Shown here: positions 47,700 to 60,779 of the stretch, one piece after another | Position numbering within the stretch: position 1 is the stretch's first letter | How the letters are laid out: every line of letters starts with the position of its first letter | From: Callorhinus ursinus | Lineage: Eukaryota > Chordata > Mammalia > Carnivora > Otariidae | NCBI RefSeq assembly: GCF_003265705.1 | Contig: NW_020313044.1 | Coordinates: 1,616,107-1,680,106 of the forward strand | Direction: 5' to 3' | DNA: 64,000 nt | Program-made: the position numbers and the translations under genes | The notes under the pieces: model-generated | Seen by the model: the letters and a program-made list of their open reading frames with translations, nothing else | Database searches by the model: none | What the model was told of the DNA's origin: nothing

Positions 47700-49334
47700 T
47701 TTAATTTATGTAGCTGTTTACTTGGACACAAGTCTCCCACCGAGTAGCAATTTGGTCTATCCTCACTGAATGGCAATTTACAGGAGGGCAAAACTACATC
47801 TGCCTTCTTCATTGCAAAATCCCCAAGACTTAGCACTGCCTCTGATACAAGAAGTGGCAAATAAGCCTTTTTTTAAAAAAATGAATGTTTTACTCAACCT
47901 TACCTCCTACTATCTCCTAATTGGAACCCTCTCTGCTCCTGCCCATTTTTTCCAGAAAGAGCACACAAGGATTGTCCTGGCCCCCTGACTCTCAGCCCTG
48001 ACCTGCAACTGCCTCGCTTCCTCACCACAGAGTTTGGTCCTTCGCATGTTTTCTCTCCTCCAAACTCTCTTCGTCATCCCTGCCCCACTCCCTGGAATCT
48101 CTCCCTCCTTTTATCTTCTGTGTTCTTCAGCGTAACTGACATTTGGTGGCTAACGGGGCTGCTTCCTATTCTTAATTCTCTTGCAACGTGGGATCCAGTC
48201 TTTCTTCTGCCCAACTGTAAGCCTCTTAGAGTCAGGGGCCTCTACGGTAGACCTTCCCAGGCCTTGCCCATAGAGTCTTCAGAAAAATTCTTTGTTGTTG
48301 TGGATAATGGGTGTATTGATGAGAAACTGCTGGGTTGTGAGTAACAGAAACTGAAATGATTATTTTATTAAATCAAAAAACAATGCCTTGGCCTTCATAA
48401 CTAAAAAGCCCAGGTTGTATCGAAGACTCAGTCTCTGCATGTAGATACCTTCCGTTTCCCTCTGCATTGGCTTCATTTTCAGGTAGGCTTTCCAGTCCTC
48501 ATGGCAAGACAGCCTCCAGGCTTACATTCCATTGGCTTAGCACCACCAGAGAGAGAACTCTTTCAAGAGTTGCAGAAAAAATCCCAGAAGTGCTTCACAC
48601 TGGCCTGGTTTGAGTCATGTGCCCATCCTGACTCAATCGTTGTGGCTAGGGACATGGAATGCTCGAGACTGGAGCATCCTAGATGGATGGCTAGGTGTGT
48701 GTGACATACCCAACTCCTAGATCTGGGATGGGGTTATCTTCCTCCAACCACATGGACTGGATTGGTTCCCCAAAGGAAATTACTAACTAGGATCTATTAT
48801 GAAAAGAAAGGGGAATTGCTATTGCATATGCAAACCAAAGATACAGACAATAAGGATTTCCAGTGTCCACTTTCAGCAAGGACCTGAAGATACCTTAGGT
48901 CATTTTGCACATTAGAATCGTAGTGGAATTGGTTTGCTCTGGCTGGGGTTGGGAGATGTGCTCTTGGGGTCTGGACACCTCCCCAGGGACAGAAGGAGAA
49001 TCCTGGGATGAGGAACCCACTCAGTTCTGGCACTCACAAGCTCAGAAAAATTGTGACTCAGTTGGTCTAGGGTTAAAATATTTTTCTTTTTTTTTTTTTC
49101 CAGAATTCCACAGGTGACTCTGTTATACCAGCAAGGTTGAAAAATTCTGCTCTGGGAAATGATGTTCTACTGCAGCAAGAAAGATTCAGATTAGCTCTTC
49201 TGGACAATGTCCCCTGTGTTTCTCCCTCTCTGAACAATTTTTCAGAAAAGGGTGACTGGAGTTTGCTTGGAGGCTGAAGATGGGTGGGTGAATTGTGGGT
49301 GACCCTGAGGGTCAAAAGCCCCTGAAAATAACAA
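47700..49334 (+). other. EGR1 upstream intergenic
   Basis: No SINE and no gene recognised. Some stretches read like very old diverged repeats that I cannot assign. Confidence 0.4.
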
Positions 49335-49480
49335 TAGTCACTGTTTATTGAATGGCAGTTGCAAGGCAGGCAGTGTGCTTTGGGACTTCAGAGACTCAGT
49401 CCCTGTAACTTTCAGTGTTGTCACAACAATCCCTCCACGTGGGTTATCATTAACATTAACTCTATTTTACAGTTGAAGGA
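49335..49480 (-). mobile_element. MIR (antisense), diverged
   Basis: TTATTGAATGGCAGTTGCAAG, GTTGTCACAACAATCCC and AACTCTATTTTACAGTTGAAG are degraded reverse-MIR wording. Confidence 0.5.
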
Positions 49481-49737
49481 AGAGAGATAGGAAAAGCCTG
49501 GCTAAGATAGCCCCCCCAGGGAGTGGCAAAATGGGCATTCCGACACAAGACCATCTGACCCTGACTGGCAGGAGGCCTCAGAGAGGTGCATCACTCATGC
49601 CCCTAATGAAAAACACGGGTAGGCAGTGGGAGTGGCCCCCCACCCCGCCCTAGGCTTTTGGGTTGGGGAACTCAGACTTAGAGTACAAGAGACAAGGGTT
49701 CATTGCCGGATTCCTTAAATAGATTTTTATAAGAAAA

Positions 49738-49779
49738 TGTGTGTGTCTGTGCTTGTGTGTGTGTGTGTGTGTGTGTGTA
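49738..49779. repeat. (GT)n microsatellite
   Basis: Imperfect then perfect GT run, about 1.7 kb upstream of the EGR1 transcription start. Confidence 0.92.
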
Positions 49780-51017
49780 AGGGATACAGACGGATGAAGC
49801 CCCAGAGTTATGCCCCCTCCCCCAATTTAAACCCCCCCGACTCCGACCTGTTTGGGTTCAGCAACCCCAGCCCCGCCCCCTTCTGTCCCGGGGTCCTCAG
49901 CACCCTCCTTTCACACACCTACTTTCTGCTTTCTTTTTCTTAAATTCAGAAAAACAGCACCTCCCCTCGATTCAGAGCTAGAGCAGGAACCTTCCCCTCT
50001 TGGAATCCCTGTTTTCTTTGGGGTGCGCACTTGAATGCGGGGAGTGATGATGGGACCGAGAGGGCTTTCCCGTCAAGTCCGGCTCCCGGGAGACCTGCAG
50101 AAATCGTTCCCGCCTACTCCCCCCGCCCCCTCTCCGCCGCCCTTAGCCCGGCTCGGAGAGGGGAGTGTTATACCGCCCGGAGTCTGGGCGCCTCGGCGGT
50201 GACGGCTCCCCAGGGACTGCAGGGAGAGCCCAGGCTGCGGCGCCTGCTCAGTTCGTGCTCACTGCGTCTAAGGCTCCCCCGGCCTGGCTCCGCGCCCAGC
50301 ACAGGAGCAGGGAGGGGGGGCAGGAAGGCGGCGGAAGAGCCCACTCGGCCCGGGGCCCGGGGAACCGAGCTGGAGAGGGGACCTCCAGGGGGCAGCACCG
50401 GGCCGCTTAAGCAGGTCCTCTCTGTGCCAGCCTAGGGGTCCCCAGACAGCCCATAGGAAAGCCCCCTTTTCAGATTGTCGCACTGCCCGCCCCACCTCCA
50501 TTTGTTCTGGATAAAGGTCGGAAAGTCTCCCACCACAAGGACCGCCAGCTTCTGGTTGAGAAGCAGGTGGCCCACCACAACGCAAAGGGACGTCGGGGAT
50601 CATCTGGCGAGTAGTTCCTAGCCTCAGTTTCCCCGATGACACCTGGAAAGGCACCGTGCCATTGGTCAAGGCCCGGGGGGTCAAACGCTCCGCCTCTCCT
50701 GGGCGGCCTCTGCCCCGGCCAGCCCAGTCACTCCTCCCCTTAGCTCCCGCCCCGCTCCCACGGTCCCAGAGGTGGGCGGGAGGGCCCTGGATGACGGTGG
50801 CAGAACCCCGGCCCGACTCTCCCTCGCCCCCGCCCCGGGCCCGGGCTTCCCCAGTCCAGTCCCCGCTGGGGAGCCGCCTGAGCCGCGGTGCACCTAGCTC
50901 TACGAGCCCCGAGACCTCCACCTGGGCGTCCCCAGCTCTTGCGCACGTTCGGGCTCCCGGCTTGGAACCAGGGAGGAGGGAGGGAGCCAGGGAACAGCAA
51001 GCAACGACCCGGAAACG

Positions 51018-51027
51018 CCATATAAGG
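51018..51027 (+). promoter_or_regulatory. EGR1: CArG box / SRE (distal 1)
   Basis: CCATATAAGG, a perfect CC(A/T)6GG site for SRF, with an ETS core CCGGAA at 51009-51014 just upstream. Confidence 0.9.
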
Positions 51028-51055
51028 AGCAGGAAGGATCCCCCGCCGGAACAAC

Positions 51056-51065
51056 CCTTATTTGG
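51056..51065 (+). promoter_or_regulatory. EGR1: CArG box / SRE (distal 2)
   Basis: CCTTATTTGG with ETS core CCGGAA at 51046-51051, the SRF plus Elk-1/TCF layout. Confidence 0.9.
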
Positions 51066-51071
51066 GCAGCG

Positions 51072-51081
51072 CCTTATTTGG
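51072..51081 (+). promoter_or_regulatory. EGR1: CArG box / SRE (distal 3)
   Basis: A second CCTTATTTGG, 16 bp after the previous one. A degenerate CCCGATATGG follows at 51087-51096, then an ETS core CTTCCGG at 51105-51111. Confidence 0.9.
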
Positions 51082-51144
51082 AACGGCCCGATATGGCCCG
51101 GCCGCTTCCGGCTCCGGGAGGAGGGAAGAAGGCGGAGGGAAGAG

Positions 51145-51153
51145 GCGGGGGCA
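51145..51153 (+). promoter_or_regulatory. EGR1: EGR-family binding site (autoregulatory candidate)
   Basis: GCGGGGGCA fits the EGR1 zinc-finger consensus GCG(T/G)GGGCG with one variant base. It suggests feedback by EGR1 on its own promoter. Confidence 0.55.
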
Positions 51154-51305
51154 ACGCTGGGAACTCCGGAGCAGCCTGGGTCCAGGAGTCCTCAGCTGAG
51201 GCCTGGGTCCTAAGTTTTCTCGAGGCCTGGGCGCCCAGGGTGCAGGAGTCGGCGCGGGGGCTGAGGTGAGGGACGGCGGTGCCCACCGCTCTCGGATAGG
51301 GGGCT

Positions 51306-51313
51306 TCACGTCA
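51306..51313 (+). promoter_or_regulatory. EGR1: CRE-like site
   Basis: TCACGTCA, a CREB/ATF half-site-plus variant, 33 bp from the proximal SREs. Confidence 0.7.
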
Positions 51314-51338
51314 CTCCGGGTCCTCCTGGCCGGTCTTG

Positions 51339-51348
51339 CCATATTAGG
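51339..51348 (+). promoter_or_regulatory. EGR1: CArG box / SRE (proximal 1)
   Basis: CCATATTAGG; TTCC ETS cores lie between it and the next box. Confidence 0.92.
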
Positions 51349-51360
51349 GCTTCCTGCTTC

Positions 51361-51370
51361 CCATATATGG
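51361..51370 (+). promoter_or_regulatory. EGR1: CArG box / SRE (proximal 2)
   Basis: CCATATATGG, 12 bp after proximal 1 and about 80 bp upstream of the transcription start. Confidence 0.92.
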
Positions 51371-51375
51371 CCATG

Positions 51376-51383
51376 TACGTCAC
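51376..51383 (+). promoter_or_regulatory. EGR1: CRE-like site (proximal)
   Basis: TACGTCAC directly downstream of the last CArG box, a CREB-type half-site. Confidence 0.65.
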
Positions 51384-51415
51384 GACGGAGGCGGGCCCGT
51401 GGCGTTCCAGACCCT

Positions 51416-51425
51416 TCAAATAGAG
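51416..51425 (+). promoter_or_regulatory. EGR1: TATA-like element
   Basis: TCAAATAGAG about 25-30 bp upstream of the inferred start (about 51445, where the sequence enters wording I recall as the start of human EGR1 mRNA). Confidence 0.6.
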
Positions 51426-51444
51426 GCGGATCCGGGGAGCCGCG

Positions 51445-51733
51445 AGAGATCCCAGCGCGCAGAACTTGGGGAGCCGCCGCCGCCGCCGCCAGCTACCGTC
51501 GCCGCCAGCTGCCGCCGCCGCAGGACCGGCCCCTGCCCCAGCCTCGGTAGCAGCGCCGCGTCCACGCCGGCCGGCGGCGAGGGCGAACCTGGAGGCCCCA
51601 CCAGCTCTCGCCACAGTGTCCCCCGCGTCCCGCATGTGACCCGGCCAGGCCCCCGAGAGTGTGTCCCCCGCAGCCACGGCTCCGGGCTGCGCCCACCCGT
51701 CCCAGCACCAGCTCTCCAGCCCGCCCATCCGGG
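51445..51733 (+). other. EGR1: EGR1 5'UTR
   Basis: About 289 bases, GC-rich with CCGCCG repeats. The only upstream ATG is the start-stop element at 51634. Its start is inferred by comparison with the human mRNA as I recall it. Confidence 0.7.
51634..51639 (+). promoter_or_regulatory. EGR1: Start-stop uORF (ATG-TGA)
   Basis: ATGTGA in CGCATGTGACCCGG: an AUG followed at once by a stop codon, 95 bases before the EGR1 ATG. Such minimal uORFs can stall initiating/terminating ribosomes and tune translation. Confidence 0.6.
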
Positions 51734-54064
<2,331 letters not shown>

Positions 54065-54729
54065 AGGGAAAGGGGAAACAAGGGAAAAGGGAGAAAAAGA
54101 AACACAAGAGACTTAAGGGACCGGAGGAGGAGATGGCCACAGGAGGGGTTCCTCTTAGGTGAGACGGAGGTTCTCAGAGCCAAATCCTCCCCCTCCACTC
54201 CGCCCCAGCGTCGGCGTGGAAGGTCTGTTGGCCTGCAATCCTTTCTGCCCACTTGCCCTTCCTCCCCAGTTCCTACTCCCTTTGACTTCAGCTGCCTGAA
54301 ACAGCCATGTCCAAGTTCTTCACCTCTATCCAAAGAACTTGATTTGCATGGATTTTGGATATATCATTTCAGTATCATCTCCATCGTATGCCTGACCCCC
54401 TGCTCCCTTCAATGCTAGAAAATCAAGTTGGCAAAAATGGGGTTTGGGCCCCTCAGAGCCCAGCCCTGTACCCTTGTACAGTGTCTGTGCCATGGATTTT
54501 GTTTTTCTTGGGGTACTCTTGATGTGAAGATAATTTGCATATTCTATTGTATTATTTGGAGTTAGGTCCTCACTTTGGGGGAAAAAAAAAAAAAGAAAAG
54601 CCAAGCGAACCAACGGTGATCCTTTATTTTGTGATGATGCTGTGACGATTAAGTTTGAAGCTTTTTTTGAAACAGCAGTCCTTGGTATTAATCAGAGCAT
54701 GTGTCAGAGTGATGTTCCGTTAACCTTTT

Positions 54730-54737
54730 TGTAAATA
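54730..54737 (+). promoter_or_regulatory. EGR1: Pumilio response element TGTAAATA
   Basis: Perfect UGUANAUA in the 3'UTR on the mRNA strand. Function is inferred from the motif only. Confidence 0.45.
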
Positions 54738-55290
54738 TTGCCCGACTGTACTCTCACATGTGACAAAATATGGTTTGGTTTTTCTTCTTTTTTTTTTGAA
54801 AGTGTTCTTTTTTCGTCCTTTTGGTTTAAAAAGTTTCACGTCTTGGTGCCTTTTGTGTGATGCGCCTTGCTGACAGCTTGACACGTGCAATTGTGAGGGA
54901 TGTGCTCACCTCTAGCCTTAAGGGGGGCAGGGAGTGATGATTCGGGGGAGGCTTTGGGAGCAAAATAAGAAAGAGGGCTGAGCTAAGCCTCGGTTCTCCA
55001 GAATGTAAGAAAACAAAATCTAAAACAAAATCTGAACTCTCAAAAGTCTATTTTTTTAACTGAAAATGTAAATTTATAAATATATTCAGGAGTTGGAATG
55101 TTGTAGTTACCTACTGAGTAGGCGGCGATTTTTGTATGTTATGAACATGCAGTTCATTATTTTGTGGTTTTATTTTACTTCGTATTTGTGTTTGCTTAAA
55201 CAAAGTGACTGTTTGGCTTATAAACACATTGAATGCGCTTTATTGCCCATGGGATATGTGGTGTATATCCTTCAGAAAAATTAAAAGGAA

Positions 55291-55296
55291 AATAAA
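55291..55296 (+). terminator. EGR1: EGR1 polyadenylation signal AATAAA
   Basis: AATAAA in GGAAAATAAAATAGC, followed by GGTTGGGTGCGTGTTTCC, a GT-rich downstream element. Confidence 0.88.
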
Positions 55297-55360
55297 ATAG
55301 CTGCGGTTGGGTGCGTGTTTCCTGGGCTGGAGGTGGGGGCCCTTTTTTTGCCATCTCTTT

Positions 55361-55592
55361 TTTTCTTTTTTTTTTTTTTAAGATTTATTTATTGAGAGAG
55401 GGAGAGAGCGAGCATGGGGGGAGGGGCAGGGAAAGAGGGTCTTCAGCAGACTCCTCGCAGAGCCCCACAGGAGGCTCCACGTGGGGTTGGAGGCAGGGTT
55501 TGAGTCGGGGCTCCATCTCACCATGGGAGATCAGGACCTAAGCTGAAACTGAGAGTCAGATGCTTAACCAACTGTGCCACCCAGGCCCCCCC
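55361..55592 (-). mobile_element. CAN SINE (antisense)
   Basis: T-run start, ending GTGCCACCCAGGCCCCCCC. TTTTGCCATCT flanks both sides. It begins about 50 bp after the EGR1 polyA site. Confidence 0.88.
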
Positions 55593-55649
55593 ACTTTTGC
55601 CATCTTTATTGAGGGCTTTGAGGGGCTTTTACAGAGACAGGGAAATTCC

Positions 55650-55773
55650 TTCCTTTTTTTTTTTTTAAGATTTTATTTTTAAGTAATCTCTGCACCCAAC
55701 ATGGGGCTCAAACTCACAACCAGGAGATCCAAGAGTCACATGCTCTACTGATTGAGCCATCCAGGCACCCCCA
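55650..55773 (-). mobile_element. Old-type CAN SINE (antisense)
   Basis: TTTTTAAGTAATCTCTGCACCC to GAGCCATCCAGGCACCCCC. Perfect 15-bp duplication AGACAGGGAAATTCC at 55635-55649 and 55774-55788. Confidence 0.9.
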
Positions 55774-55789
55774 AGACAGGGAAATTCCA

Positions 55790-57394
55790 CTCAGAGTCGT
55801 GCCTGCTGTGTGTCCCTGGAGTGAATTCTTTGAGAACTGTGTGTGGGTCTCTTTTTGATACTGGGCCTCAATCTGGTGGACTGCAGCCTTATCTTGGTTA
55901 ATTAAAGCTAAAGAAGGCCACAGGTAGAAGCGGAACATGAGTGCCCGGAGGCAGTGCTATTCTCTTGGCCCCAAATGTTTGGCTGGCCCTGCCCCGCATT
56001 CTCTACCCAGGGTTGGGGAAAGCTATGTTCTTGGGAATCCCTGCTATATACACTTGGGGGAGATAAAGGGTGGCCACAGGGCTTTGGAAAGTAGTAACAA
56101 GGCTGGAGCTGACTCAGCTTCTCCTGCCCATCCTCCATGTCCCCAGAAACCTGAGGGCATCGAAGAAGCCTAGAAGAGGTGAGGGCCAGTTCTCAAGCCA
56201 AGAATCCTTCCAGGAAGAAATCTCATTACTTGCCAGCTGGAGCTGGGATCCTTGGCAGCTTCCAGGAATACAGGGCAGAGTGGGCAGGAGGCTGGCCTGG
56301 TATTTAAGTTTCCCTTCCAGACCAAGTCTGTCCCATTGTGTAGGAGGCCTGAGGTGCTAGGTTCCCTGACCCCAGCTCCCTGATGGTGCATACTCATGGC
56401 TGGAGCAATTCTTAGGGGCCTATTAGCATCTGTCTACTCTGTGAGAGGCCTTGAGCTGGTCACAGCAATGCAGATTGTCGGTTTAAGAGACAGAGATGTA
56501 AGCCAAAAATTGTAACATGGTGTTATGTTATATAATGTGGACAAGCGTGGGACTCTATGAGAGCACAGGGAAGGATACTCAACCCACCCAGGAGCTTAGG
56601 AAAAGTGAAAAAACTGAGTTGGGAAGGGTAAGTAGGAGTCAGCTCAATTGACTTGCTTTGTATGTGAGCCAGGGAGGGTGTTGGTGACTCTTTGCCTGGG
56701 AGAGTGAATGGATAGACTATTGAATGCAAGCACTACCGTCAGCCCTGACTTGAGCCTTTTATGAATTGGTCAGACACTACCACCCATTGGGTATTTGGGT
56801 ACAATAGACTTGATGTCCTGGAATTCCCAAGCCTTGGCTTCCCTCTCAACTTCTGATCCTCCCAGTCAAGGACAGGGAAGTATCTTCTATACCCAGTATA
56901 GCTATCAGGCCTCGGGTGGGGTTGAGGTCTAACCTGCTCCACTCCTTCTCCCTCTGAGGGTCTCCCAGGTTACCCATCAACACTGCTCCTGGAACCAGTG
57001 GAATTCCAGCAATCTCCTGACATTAGTCCAATTCTCTCTTTTCCATTCTAGCCCTCAATGACCAACACTGTTGATCTCTGCCCTTTCCCATGATACCAGA
57101 CTCCTCAGCCCGGAGCACGGGGAACCAAGCCACATTTTCTAGCTAAGGGCACATCCCCGTGAGCCTCCTCGCAAAATTGCCAGGTCCTGATGAGACAATA
57201 TTTGTATTGACACACCTTTTCCCAGCCCCACCTACCCCTCCCCATCTCACTCTGGGCCCAAGAACACAAGTCCATGCCTGTTACACATTCTTAATAATTT
57301 CTCACCACAGACTACCAAGGCAGTGGGCGGGGGGGCAGCCCAAGGGGAGGGACAACATGGCAAGAATTAAATAGGAAAGAAGGAGTAAAAAGAC
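55790..57394 (+). other. Downstream of EGR1, unique-looking
   Basis: No gene or repeat that I can assign. Confidence 0.4.
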
Positions 57395-57775
57395 TCTGTT
57401 CCTTTAAAGCAGAAAATCTCCTATGTTACTATTACAATGCCTCAGAATCAGATTCCCAGGCCCCCTTCCTAAGGCATCTTATTCTTTTTTTTTTTTTTTA
57501 AAGATTTATTTATTTATTTATTTGACAGAGAGGCAGAGAGCACAGGTAGGCAGAGGGGCAGGCAGAGGGAAAGGGAGAAGCAGGCTTTCTGCCGAGCAGG
57601 GAGCCCGATGCGGGGCTCGATCCCAGGATTCTGGGATCATGACCTGAGCCGAAGGCAGTCGCTTAACTGACTGAGCCACCCAGGCGTAGGGCATCTTATT
57701 CTTGAGGTCTGGGATAGGGGCCTGGAATCTGGTCTTGATAATGACCATGCCAGGCAATTCTGATGCAGAAGTCTT
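57395..57775 (+). mobile_element. MER5-like DNA transposon, split by a SINE
   Basis: GCCTCAGAATCAGATTCCCAGG before and CAATTCTGATGCAGAAG after the 57487 SINE resemble the ends of a hAT MER5 element. Confidence 0.5.
57487..57689 (-). mobile_element. CAN SINE (antisense)
   Basis: Body ends GAGCCACCCAGGCG. Perfect duplication GGCATCTTATTCTT at 57473-57486 and 57690-57703. Confidence 0.92.
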
Positions 57776-57926
57776 GTTGAGAAATTCTGCAAAGATTGCT
57801 AGCTAATTTTTATTAGTCCTGTCACCAGGGTTCCTTTGGATTCTGCCACTAGAAACTCAAGTATCTCTGCATAGCTGAAATAGAGCAAGACTCAAAAATT
57901 GCCCCATTTTACAGACCTATAGTATT

Positions 57927-57948
57927 AAAAAAAAAAAAAAAAAAAAAA
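57927..57948. repeat. Poly-A tract (A22)
   Basis: A22 without a recognisable SINE or retrocopy on its 5' side. Confidence 0.85.
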
Positions 57949-58432
57949 GGAAAGTGTTCATTTTAAATCCTGCTCCTGTGAGGGAAATCTGAAACCAAGG
58001 GCATAGGGCAGTGCTGATAAAAGCTCTATCATTATCAAGGCTGAGGTTTCGGAAAAGACCCAGATAGTGTTGAACAACTGACTGTTCCTGGGGACATTGT
58101 CTAGGGCTTCGGGGATGTGGAGGATGGAGAGGGGTGGGGTAGAAGAGGAGAGGGGGTAGGGAAACTTGGCCAGCCAAGGCTAGGTTTAGATTCTGAAGGA
58201 AAAAAAAGAACCAGGTTTTAAGGACCCTCGACCCTTCTTCCTAGTACCTGAGAGATACTCTTTTGAATCTCAAGAATGTTGAGCCTCATCTTTTTGGAAA
58301 GATTCTAAGCACTCAGAAAGACATAGCTTAGCCTGGTTGTCAGGCTGGGTTTTAGATGTGCTTCCTTCTACCTCCCTCCCCCTGGAACCTCCAAACCCAG
58401 GGAGAAATGGAGTCAGGAATGGGTACTATAGG

Positions 58433-58643
58433 GACGCCTGGGTGGCTCAGTCGGTTAAGCATCTGCCTTCGGCTCAGGTCATGATCCCAGGGTCCTGGGA
58501 TTGAGTCCCACATCGGGCTTCTTGCCCTGCTGAGCAAGGAGCCTGCTTCTCCCTCTGCCTGCTGCTCCCCCTGCCTGTGCAGTCTCTGTCTCTCTCTCCG
58601 ACAAATAAATAAATAAATAAAATCTTAAAAAAAAAAAAAAAAA
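58433..58643 (+). mobile_element. CAN SINE
   Basis: GACGCCTGGGTGGCTCAGTC head, long A tail. Duplication AGGAATGGGTACTATAG (58415-58431) recurs at 58644-58660 with one mismatch. Confidence 0.94.
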
Positions 58644-58995
58644 AGGAATGGGTATTATAGGGTCAGAGGTAGTTCCTGAAACATCCTCTGCTCTCCCCAT
58701 CCCTGCTGTTTTCCTGGTTTAGCCACACTTGGTGTAGTTTGCGAGGGGAAGACTGAGCAGAATGAGATCTCAGTGGCCCTAAGGGAAATGAGGCCAAGAC
58801 TAAAAGAATCAGGCGTTGAGCAAATAAGGTTTCAACATTTTACCCGTAAGCCTCCAGGTGCTAATAAGATTTTTGTGCCCAAATAGCAAATCTAGACCTC
58901 CACTGTAGTGATTTTTCTTCCCAGATCCCTCTTCCCATTACTAGAACTTAGGAAAGCCTTTTGAGGCAAAGCTTACTGGAGAAGTTCTCTTAGGT

Positions 58996-59201
58996 TGGGG
59001 CGCCTGGGTGGCTCAGTCATTAGGCGTCTGCCTTCGGCTCAGGTCATGATCCCAGGGTCCTGGGATCCAGCCCCGCATCAGGATCCCTGCTTGGTGGGGA
59101 GCCTGCTTCTCCCTCTCCCACTCCCCTTGCTTGTGTTCTCTCTTTGGCTGTCTCTCTCTCTGTCAAATAAATAAATAAAATCTTAAAAAAAAAAAAAAAA
59201 A
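58996..59201 (+). mobile_element. CAN SINE
   Basis: GGGGCGCCTGGGTGGCTCAGT head, A17 tail. GAAGTTCTCTTAGGT (58981-58995) and GAAGTTATCTTAGGT (59202-59216) flank it. Confidence 0.94.
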
Positions 59202-59304
59202 GAAGTTATCTTAGGTCAAATTGGCAGCTTGGCTCCTCATTTGCAAGAAAATCTATTTCATCTCTCTTTTCGGGAGCTCTCTCCAACAAGCCCATTCTCC
59301 TCAG

Positions 59305-59870
59305 TGCTTAGGTTGTTTATTATTATTATTATTATTATAGCTTTAGTGAGGTACAACTGATGTCGAATAAACTGTACAATTTGATGAATCTCGATATATG
59401 TGTTCACAGGTGAAACTGTAGACACAATTAAGATAATGAACATATCCATCACTTCCAAAGCTTTCCTTGTGCCCCTTGGAAATCTTTCCTTCTTCCATCC
59501 TTGTCCCTGGGGCAACCACTGATCTGCTTCCTCTCACTATATAGATCAGTTTCCACTTTCTGGAGTTTCATATAAATTTAATAATTCAGTATGTACACCT
59601 TTTGGTCTGGTTTTTAACTTAGCATCATTATCTTGAGATGCATCGATGTTGTTGCTTGTATACATAGTCCACTCCTTTTTATTTCTGAGGAGTATTTCAC
59701 TCTATGACTATAGCACAATTTCCTCACCCTTTTACCTGTGGATGGACATTGGGGTTGGTTCCCTTTGGGGCTATTATAAATAAAGCTGTCGTGAACATCT
59801 GAGTATAAGTCTTTGTGTGGATGTGTTCCCATTTACTCCAAAGCTCCCCATTCTGGCTCCTTTTTCCCAC
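59305..59870 (-). mobile_element. LINE-1 3' region (antisense)
   Basis: Starts with an (ATT)n run. GAGGTACAACTGATGTCGAAT, TTCCTCTCACTATATAGATC and GCTATTATAAATAAAGCTGTC are reverse L1 3' wording. Confidence 0.75.
59317..59338. repeat. (ATT)7 microsatellite
   Basis: Uninterrupted TTA/ATT run at the tail of the antisense L1. Confidence 0.9.
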
Positions 59871-60396
59871 CATGTCCCCAATTACTCACCTCCCTTTTGC
59901 TAGAAACAATAATCACCCATCTTCCCCCAAACTCATACAGTTAAGGGCCAGCCTCCTAAAAGATCTGCTTCATTTAATTTTTCCTCACATAAACAGAGCC
60001 AGCCCCTTCATCATTTTTATTGCCCTATTTCAAACTCCTTCCCACTTGTTTGTACCTTCCTGGTAATGAGACATCTAAGGCTAAGCAAGGTATGCTGTTG
60101 TTATTTATTCAGCTTGGCAAATGTACATGAGTCCTTGGTGATACTTTTCTAAGGTACCTGGTAGTGGGTGGGCTACATACTGATGAGGCACTTTGACCTC
60201 AAACAGAGGAAGGGGCTAAGCTCAAATGGTGTGGGAGGCTGCCTTGGGATACAGGTCTTGAGAGGTTATCTGTCCACCTTAGCACTATCATCTGTGGGTT
60301 CTTCCCTGGATGGGTTTTCTGGAACACAGGCCCCACTCACTCACTAGTTGTCAAAAACCTTATCCTACTGAATTCCCAACTCTCAGTTCTGAGGTA
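59871..60396 (+). other. Downstream intergenic, unique-looking
   Basis: No gene or repeat assignable. Confidence 0.4.
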
Positions 60397-60583
60397 GTTT
60401 TTTTTTTAAGATTTTACTTATTTATTTGAGAGACAGGGAGAGAGAAAGCACGAGGAAGGGGAGAGGCAGAGGGAGAGAGAGATGCAGGCTCCCCACTGAG
60501 CAAGGAGCCCGATGTGGAACTCGATGGGATCATGACCTGAGCCAAAGGCAGATGCTTAACCAACTGAGCCACCCAGACACCCC
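60397..60583 (-). mobile_element. CAN SINE (antisense)
   Basis: Ends GAGCCACCCAGACACCCC. Perfect duplication AGTTCTGAGGTA at 60385-60396 and 60584-60595. Confidence 0.93.
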
Positions 60584-60779
60584 AGTTCTGAGGTAATGTT
60601 GTAAGTACAACTTCTCTCTCTCTTCTTTGGGTGCAGGGAGCCTGGAACTGCAGGGCAGCCTGAGAGTGGAAAGGGCAGCTAAGGCTCTGTGTTCTCAACT
60701 GTGATAACCCGGCACTTGTTGCCTGCCTGGGTGTAGGTCGGGGTTGGGGTGAGGGGAGATGACTTTACTCTTTTCCAGA

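Larger units (their letters stand above)
54065..55312 (+). other. EGR1: EGR1 3'UTR
   Basis: About 1.25 kb, AU-rich towards the end (GTAAATTTATAAATATATTC), typical of an unstable immediate-early mRNA. A Pumilio-type element lies at 54730. Confidence 0.85.

Noticed and set aside
57927..57948. A22 tract as the tail of a processed pseudogene
   Set aside because: No gene-like sequence, SINE body or target duplication could be found upstream of the tract.
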